18,369 nucleotides of DNA from Streptosporangiaceae bacterium (GTDB taxonomy: Bacteria > Actinomycetota > Actinomycetes > Streptosporangiales > Streptosporangiaceae), in contig JASHOI010000472.1 in NCBI GenBank assembly GCA_030041195.1, positions 1 to 18,369 of the forward strand, written 5' to 3'. The notes below the pieces were generated by a model. That model saw only the letters and a list, made by a program, of their open reading frames with translations. It made no database searches and was not told where the DNA came from. The translations under genes and the position numbers were made by a program. This document shows, piece by piece, positions 14,304 to 18,369 of the stretch (positions are counted from its first letter, which is position 1; every line of letters begins with the position of its first letter).

Positions 14304-15299
14304 TTGAATCCGTCCCCGGTTCGAGCCGACGACACGGCGCAGGCCGACCACGCATCGCTGCGGTTGAACGGCTACGCGGCCAGCCCGCGATCCGGCCAGG
14401 CACGGCAGCGCCCGGAGCGAACTCGCCGGCACATCACCCGTCCGCAGCGCGTCGCTGCGGCGCTGATCGCTGGCGCTTGCGTCTTCGGCGCGCTGTGGTA
14501 CGTGCCGCGGATCGCCGCCGCCGACGGCAGTTCCCTCTCCGGCACGGTGACCAGCAGCGGCGTTGTCTACCTGAACTTCTCCAGCTCCGGGCAGCTTTCA
14601 ACGATCACAGCGGCCATCGGCCAGCGGGTCAAGAAGGGGCAGCTGCTGGCCACCGAGGTCGCTCCGGCGGTGGCCGCGGTCCTGGCCGCCGGCCGGGCGG
14701 CGATCGCGGCCGACAAGAACGAGCTGGCTGCCGCGCAGTCCGGCGGCAACACGGCGACCATCGACGCCGCGCGCGCCCAGCTGGCCAGGGACCAGGGCGA
14801 GCTGGCCATTGACCGGGCCGACGCAGCGGGCACCCGGATCGTCGCACCGTCCGCCGGGACCGTGATAGCCGTCAACGGCCAGCCCGGCGAGACCGCCGAC
14901 GCGGACGGCATCCGCGACTACGCATCCGACGCCCAGGGCGCGCAGGTCGCGCAGAAGCCCCTGTTCTCGCTGTTCCCCGAGGGGCCGCAGTCCAGCGCCA
15001 CGGACGGATCGGATTCCGGCGGGTACCTGCCGGTCGTCGCGCTGCGCACCTCGAGCACCTGGCAGGTCAGTCTCCTGGTTCCGGAAGGCTCGATCGGGAG
15101 CGTCCGGACCGGCCAAGCCGTCAGCGTCGACGTGCCAGCGGCCGGCCTTTCCGGCATATCCGGCCGGGTACAGGAACTGCTGACCACGCCGGTAGCAACA
15201 TCGCAGGGCACCGGCTACGAGGCGGTGGTGACCGTCCTTGACCAGCAGCAGGAATCGCCGCTGAGCGGAATGGCGGCGAACGTTCAGCTGGGTTCGTGA
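14304..15299 (+). CDS. HlyD-like membrane-fusion/adaptor protein
   Basis: This 331-aa protein has a basic cytosolic N-terminus (about 49 residues) and one membrane span (about 50-67, VAAALIAGACVFGALWYV). An external barrel-sandwich (lipoyl-like) half, SGQLSTITAAIGQRVKKGQLLATE, leads to a short alpha-helical hairpin (about 120-170) and the returning half RIVAPSAGTVIAVNGQPGE. A beta-barrel region follows (WQVSLLVPEGSIGSVRTGQAVSVDV). This is the order of HlyD/RND-type periplasmic adaptors. No ABC or RND transporter gene is adjacent; the divergent neighbour is the GT2 polysaccharide synthase. TTG 14304 is the furthest start consistent with the intergenic signals, with GAAAG about 9 nt upstream. 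TTG 14361 is an alternative. In a single-membrane bacterium the external domain would face the cell wall. Confidence 0.82.
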   Translation: MNPSPVRADDTAQADHASLRLNGYAASPRSGQARQRPERTRRHITRPQRVAAALIAGACVFGALWYVPRIAAADGSSLSGTVTSSGVVYLNFSSSGQLSTITAAIGQRVKKGQLLATEVAPAVAAVLAAGRAAIAADKNELAAAQSGGNTATIDAARAQLARDQGELAIDRADAAGTRIVAPSAGTVIAVNGQPGETADADGIRDYASDAQGAQVAQKPLFSLFPEGPQSSATDGSDSGGYLPVVALRTSSTWQVSLLVPEGSIGSVRTGQAVSVDVPAAGLSGISGRVQELLTTPVATSQGTGYEAVVTVLDQQQESPLSGMAANVQLGS

Positions 15300-15542
15300 C
15301 CGCACGGGCGATGGCCAGCTGAGCATCCTGGAGGGCACCGAACTCGCCGGCGCCTGGCCTCCAGAGTGCCTTCTCCGGTCAGAGCGGGTGGCTTGCCGCC
15401 GCGCAGGGTCCTGGTCCATACGGCTCGCATAGATCCTGTTAGGGATCGTCACCTGGCCGCATGGGTCGCGCTTGGGCGCGGCGTTTGGGCTGCTGCGGGG
15501 GCTTCACTGGGGTGGTTCCGCGCGCATCCCTGGAGGTATCCC
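15300..15542 (+). promoter_or_regulatory. Upstream region of the kdp operon
   Basis: The 243-bp gap holds CTGGAGG (15328-15334) mirrored by CCTCCAG (15358-15364), a possible terminator for the HlyD-like gene. It also holds GATCC-TGTTAG-GGATC (15432-15447), a small inverted repeat that could be a regulator site. It ends in a strong GGAGG (15532-15536). I see no match to the c-di-AMP (ydaO) riboswitch consensus often found before potassium genes, and no assignable -35/-10 pair. Confidence 0.4.
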
Positions 15543-15632
15543 ATGCAGGACCTGCTGTTTATCGTCCTCACCATTGTCGCGTTCGGCGTGCTTCTCCTGA
15601 TCGTGAAGGGGATCGAGACCTTTGAGCGCTGA
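15543..15632 (+). CDS. 29-aa single-span small protein at the head of the kdp operon
   Basis: A short frame encodes MQDLLFIVLTIVAFGVLLL then IVKGIETFER: one membrane helix with a charged C-terminal end. The ATG has a strong GGAGG site 6 nt upstream, so translation is likely. Its last 11 bases overlap the TTG start of kdpF, which implies translational coupling. It resembles KdpF in size and topology but lacks the C-terminal PERF signature that the next peptide has. It may be a second small Kdp subunit, a stabilising peptide, or a leader peptide coupling translation to kdpF. Its function is not established. Confidence 0.7.
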   Translation: MQDLLFIVLTIVAFGVLLLIVKGIETFER

Positions 15633-15711
15633 TAACTGGATCGGCCTGATCGGTGGCGTGCTGGTGACGATCTACCTGTTCGTCGCCCTCGTCCTGCCTG
15701 AGAGGTTCTGA
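15622..15711 (+). CDS. kdpF: KdpF, small stabilising subunit of the K+-transporting ATPase
   Basis: This 29-aa peptide starts at TTG 15622: MSADNWIGLIGGVLVTIYL then FVALVLPERF. The pattern (polar N-end, I-G-L-I, one membrane helix, L-x-P-E-R-F end) is the KdpF signature. KdpF sits beside KdpA in the KdpFABC complex and stabilises it. It overlaps the preceding small gene by 11 bp and its TGA shares one base with the ATG of kdpA (TGATG). AAGGGGAT (15606-15613) could be its ribosome site within the upstream gene. Confidence 0.88.
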   Translation: MSADNWIGLIGGVLVTIYLFVALVLPERF

Positions 15712-17378
15712 TGAGTACCACAAGCGCTGGCTGGCTGCAGTTCGCGCTGCTGTTCGCCGCCCTGGCCGCGTGCTATGTGCCGCTCGGCAACTACATCGCG
15801 CGCGTCTTCACCAGCGAGAAGGACTGGCGCGTCGAGCGCGGCTTCTACAAGTTGATCGGGATCGACCGCACCGCGGACCAGAAGTGGTCCACTTATCTGC
15901 GCAGCATGCTGGCGTTCTCCTTCATCAGCGTGCTGTTCGTGTACGGAATCGAGCGGCTGCAGCACTTCCTCCCGTTCAGCGAGGGCTTCCCCGCCGTCTC
16001 ACCCGACTTGGCCTGGAACACCGCCGCGTCCTTCGTCACGAACTCGAACTGGCAGAACTACGCCGGCGAGGCGACCATGGGCTACCTGACCCAGGTGTCC
16101 GGGCTCATGGTGCAGCAGTTCATGTCGGCCGCGGTCGGCATCGTGGTCGCGATCGCGATGATCCGGGGCTTCATGCGGTCCCGCACGGACAAGCTCGGGA
16201 ACTTCTGGGTGGACGTGACGCGCTGCGTCGTCCGGCTGCTGCTCCCGCTGGCGATCGTCGGCGGGCTGATCCTGATCGCCGGAGGAGCGATCGAGAACCT
16301 GCACAGCTACCAGACCGTCACCACGCTGTCCGGCGCGCACCAGACGATCCCCGGGGGCCTGGTGGGCTCCCAGGAGATCATCAAGGACATGGGCAACAAC
16401 GGCGGGGGCTGGTTCAACACGAACTCCGCGCACCCGTTCGAGAACCCGAACCCGTTCACGAACTGGTTCGAGATCTTCATCCTGCTGCTGATCCCGTTCG
16501 CCACGCCGCGGGCCTTCGGCAAGATGGTCAAGGACAACCGGCAGGGCTACGCGCTGGTCGCGGTCATGGTCATCATCTGGGCGGCCGCGGTCGGCGGGCT
16601 CAACTTCTTCGAGGCCCACACCAGCCTCGGCGGCACCGCCACGGTGCTCGCCGGGCACGCGGCCGAGGGCACGGAGGTGATGACCGGCACGCCCGGCTGC
16701 TCGTTGTTCGCCGCGTCCACCACGGTGACGTCGACCGGGGCGGTGAACTGCTTCCATGATTCGCTGACCCCGTTCGGCGGCGGCATCGCGCTGTTCGACA
16801 TCGCGCTCGGCGAGATCGCGCCCGGCGGCGTCGGCGCCGGCATGTACGGCATCCTGGTCCTGGCCATGGTGACCGTGTTCGTGGCCGGGCTGATGGTCGG
16901 CCGCACGCCGGAGTACATCGGCAAGAAGATCCGCCCGACCGAGATGAAGTACGCGGCGCTGTACTTCCTGACCCTGCCGGTGATCATCCTCACCGCGGCC
17001 GGGCTGTCCATCGGCACGCCGATCGGGCAGCGCGCCATCTTCAACCCGGGGCCGCACGGCCTGACCGAGGTCGTGTACGCGTTCGCCTCGATGGCCAACA
17101 ACAACGGGTCCGCGTTCGCCGGCCTGGCCTCCGGCGACGCCTGGTACCAGGTGATGGGCGGGTTCGTGATGCTGTTCGGCCGGTTCATGCCGGAGATCTT
17201 CGCGCTGGGCCTGGCCGGGTCGCTGGCCAGGCAGCAACCGGTGCCCGCGAGCGCGGGCACGCTGGACACCAGGACGCCGCTGTTCGTCGGCATGCTCGTC
17301 GGCGTGGTCCTGATCCTGGTCGGGCTGACCTACTTCCCCGCCCTCGCGCTGGGCCCGTTCGCCGAAGGACTGCACTGA
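15711..17378 (+). CDS. kdpA: KdpA, potassium-translocating subunit of KdpFABC
   Basis: This 555-aa protein, the usual KdpA length, has about ten membrane spans. The four K+-channel-like pore loops are visible: [14 protein letters not shown] (about 105-118), [20 protein letters not shown] (about 227-246), [16 protein letters not shown] (about 365-380) and [14 protein letters not shown] (about 461-474). KdpA is the selectivity-filter subunit that takes K+ from outside with micromolar affinity and passes it to KdpB. The start overlaps the kdpF stop by one base, with GAGAGG (15700-15705) as ribosome site. Its stop lies 1 bp before the kdpB ATG. A region around residues 305-345 (between pore loops 2 and 3) includes two Cys (CSLFAAS and NCFHD), in an external loop that varies in the family. 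Expression is probably induced by low K+ via a sensor outside the window. Confidence 0.97.
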   Translation: MSTTSAGWLQFALLFAALAACYVPLGNYIARVFTSEKDWRVERGFYKLIGIDRTADQKWSTYLRSMLAFSFISVLFVYGIERLQHFLPFSEGFPAVSPDLAWNTAASFVTNSNWQNYAGEATMGYLTQVSGLMVQQFMSAAVGIVVAIAMIRGFMRSRTDKLGNFWVDVTRCVVRLLLPLAIVGGLILIAGGAIENLHSYQTVTTLSGAHQTIPGGLVGSQEIIKDMGNNGGGWFNTNSAHPFENPNPFTNWFEIFILLLIPFATPRAFGKMVKDNRQGYALVAVMVIIWAAAVGGLNFFEAHTSLGGTATVLAGHAAEGTEVMTGTPGCSLFAASTTVTSTGAVNCFHDSLTPFGGGIALFDIALGEIAPGGVGAGMYGILVLAMVTVFVAGLMVGRTPEYIGKKIRPTEMKYAALYFLTLPVIILTAAGLSIGTPIGQRAIFNPGPHGLTEVVYAFASMANNNGSAFAGLASGDAWYQVMGGFVMLFGRFMPEIFALGLAGSLARQQPVPASAGTLDTRTPLFVGMLVGVVLILVGLTYFPALALGPFAEGLH

Positions 17379-17379
17379 G

Positions 17380-18369
17380 ATGGCCGTGACAACCACACCA
17401 GGGGCGCCCGCGGGCACGGGCAGGAAGGACGCCCGCGCCCAGCAGGGCAGGATCGGCGGGGGCCTGCTCGACCCCAAGATGCTCTGGAAGTCCACCCCGG
17501 ACGCGTTCAAGAAGCTGGACCCGCGGGTCCAGATCAAGAACCCGGTCATGTTCGTGGTCGAGGTCGGCGCGCTGCTGACCACGTTCACCGCGATCTTCAA
17601 GGACACCAAGCCGGCCTTCAACTGGACCGTCGTGGTGTTCCTGTGGCTGACCGTGGTGTTCGCCAACCTGGCCGAGGCGGTGGCCGAGGGCCGCGGCAAG
17701 GCTCAGGCCGAGACGCTGCGCAGGACCAAGCGGGAGACCGTGGCCCGGCGGCTGGTCGACTGGCAGCCGGGCCAGAAGGATCCGCGGGAGGAGCCGGTGC
17801 CCGGGACCGGCCTGACGCTCGGCGACTACGTCGTGGTCGAGGCCGGGGAGATCATCCCCGGCGACGGCGACGTGGTCGAGGGCATCGCCTCGGTCGACGA
17901 GTCGGCGATCACCGGCGAGTCCGCGCCGGTGATCCGCGAGTCCGGCGGCGACCGGTCCGCGGTCACCGGCGGCACCAAGGTTCTGTCCGACCGGATCGTG
18001 GTGAAGATCACCTCCAAGCCGGGCGAGACGTTCATCGACCGGATGATCGCACTGGTCGAGGGGGCGTCGCGGCAGAAGACGCCGAACGAGCTCGCGCTGA
18101 ACATCCTGCTGGCCTCGCTGACGATCATCTTCATGCTGGCCGTGATCTCGCTGCAGCCGATGGCGTTCTACTCGAAGGCGCCGCAGTCTCTGGTGATCCT
18201 CGTCGCGCTGCTGGTGGCGCTGATCCCGACCACGATCGGCGCGCTGCTGTCCGCGATCGGCATCGCGGGCATGGACCGGCTGGTGCAGCGCAACGTGCTC
18301 GCGATGTCCGGCCGGGCCGTCGAGGCGGCCGGCGACGTGAACACGCTGCTGCTCGACAAGACCGGCACG
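17380..18369 (+). CDS. kdpB: KdpB, P-type ATPase subunit (5' part, truncated by window end)
   Basis: The first 330 codons are present. An N-terminal extension rich in Ala, Gly, Thr and Arg (about 1-25) precedes [20 protein letters not shown], then [17 protein letters not shown] (first membrane helix, a KdpB hallmark). The actuator domain has [13 protein letters not shown] and the dephosphorylation loop [10 protein letters not shown] (TGES). The membrane segment includes [17 protein letters not shown], with the central Pro of TM4. The last five visible residues are DKTGT (326-330), whose Asp is phosphorylated by ATP. KdpB couples hydrolysis to K+ delivered by KdpA. ATG 17380 directly follows the kdpA stop (1 bp gap). 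The nucleotide-binding domain and presumably kdpC lie outside the window. Confidence 0.97.
   Translation, partial: MAVTTTPGAPAGTGRKDARAQQGRIGGGLLDPKMLWKSTPDAFKKLDPRVQIKNPVMFVVEVGALLTTFTAIFKDTKPAFNWTVVVFLWLTVVFANLAEAVAEGRGKAQAETLRRTKRETVARRLVDWQPGQKDPREEPVPGTGLTLGDYVVVEAGEIIPGDGDVVEGIASVDESAITGESAPVIRESGGDRSAVTGGTKVLSDRIVVKITSKPGETFIDRMIALVEGASRQKTPNELALNILLASLTIIFMLAVISLQPMAFYSKAPQSLVILVALLVALIPTTIGALLSAIGIAGMDRLVQRNVLAMSGRAVEAAGDVNTLLLDKTGT

Noticed and set aside
15300..15542. c-di-AMP (ydaO) riboswitch before the kdp operon
   Set aside because: I looked for the conserved core of this riboswitch and did not see it. Only simple inverted repeats are present.
15999..17699. 566-aa open frame on the minus strand
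   Set aside because: Antisense to kdpA and kdpB. The protein is His/Gln/Asp/Arg-rich without hydrophobic or family blocks, as expected for the reverse of a high-GC coding frame.
18355..18369. kdpB ending exactly at DKTGT as a truncated gene
   Set aside because: The frame is open to the last base of the window. The cut is a window edge, not a biological truncation.

Overview
This is an 18.4-kb stretch of a high-GC chromosome. Strong GC bias at third codon positions, frequent GTG/TTG starts, several apparently leaderless genes, a mycothiol-isomerase-type (DinB-like) protein, a large ATP-binding LuxR (LAL) regulator and a kdpF-kdpA-kdpB potassium operon all point to an actinobacterium (Actinomycetes). 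The species cannot be named from the sequence. No rRNA gene, intact tRNA, CRISPR array, transposase or integrase was seen.

Left part (1-2700): the 5' part of a multi-membrane-span GT-C/GT39-like glycosyltransferase runs off the left edge on the minus strand. It is divergent from a DUF1614 membrane protein, which converges on a CorA-type Mg2+/Co2+ channel. The corA leader can fold in two mutually exclusive ways, one of which closes on the ribosome binding site.

Middle part (2700-11800): this is a run of mostly single, independently started small-enzyme genes. They are a DinB/maleylpyruvate-isomerase-like protein, a 700-bp gene-poor tract with strong hairpins, a 923-aa LAL regulator, a YciI protein, a DUF302-like protein, a tandem NTF2/SnoaL-like protein, an aminoglycoside/choline-kinase-fold phosphotransferase, a tandem VOC (glyoxalase-fold) protein and a HAD phosphatase/phosphoglucomutase-like enzyme. 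Five of these starts have a -10-like hexamer only 6-7 nt upstream, so they are probably translated from leaderless mRNAs. The DUF302-like and tandem NTF2-like genes are the only pair here that looks like a short operon.

Right part (11800-18369): a 679-aa membrane-embedded family-2 glycosyltransferase (minus) and a HlyD-like adaptor (plus) diverge from a 464-bp intergenic region full of inverted repeats. The arrangement suggests a polysaccharide synthase and its envelope partner. The window ends in a kdp operon: a 29-aa single-span peptide, a 29-aa KdpF, KdpA and the first 330 codons of KdpB, with start/stop overlaps or near-overlaps throughout. The last codons visible are the KdpB phosphorylation motif DKTGT.
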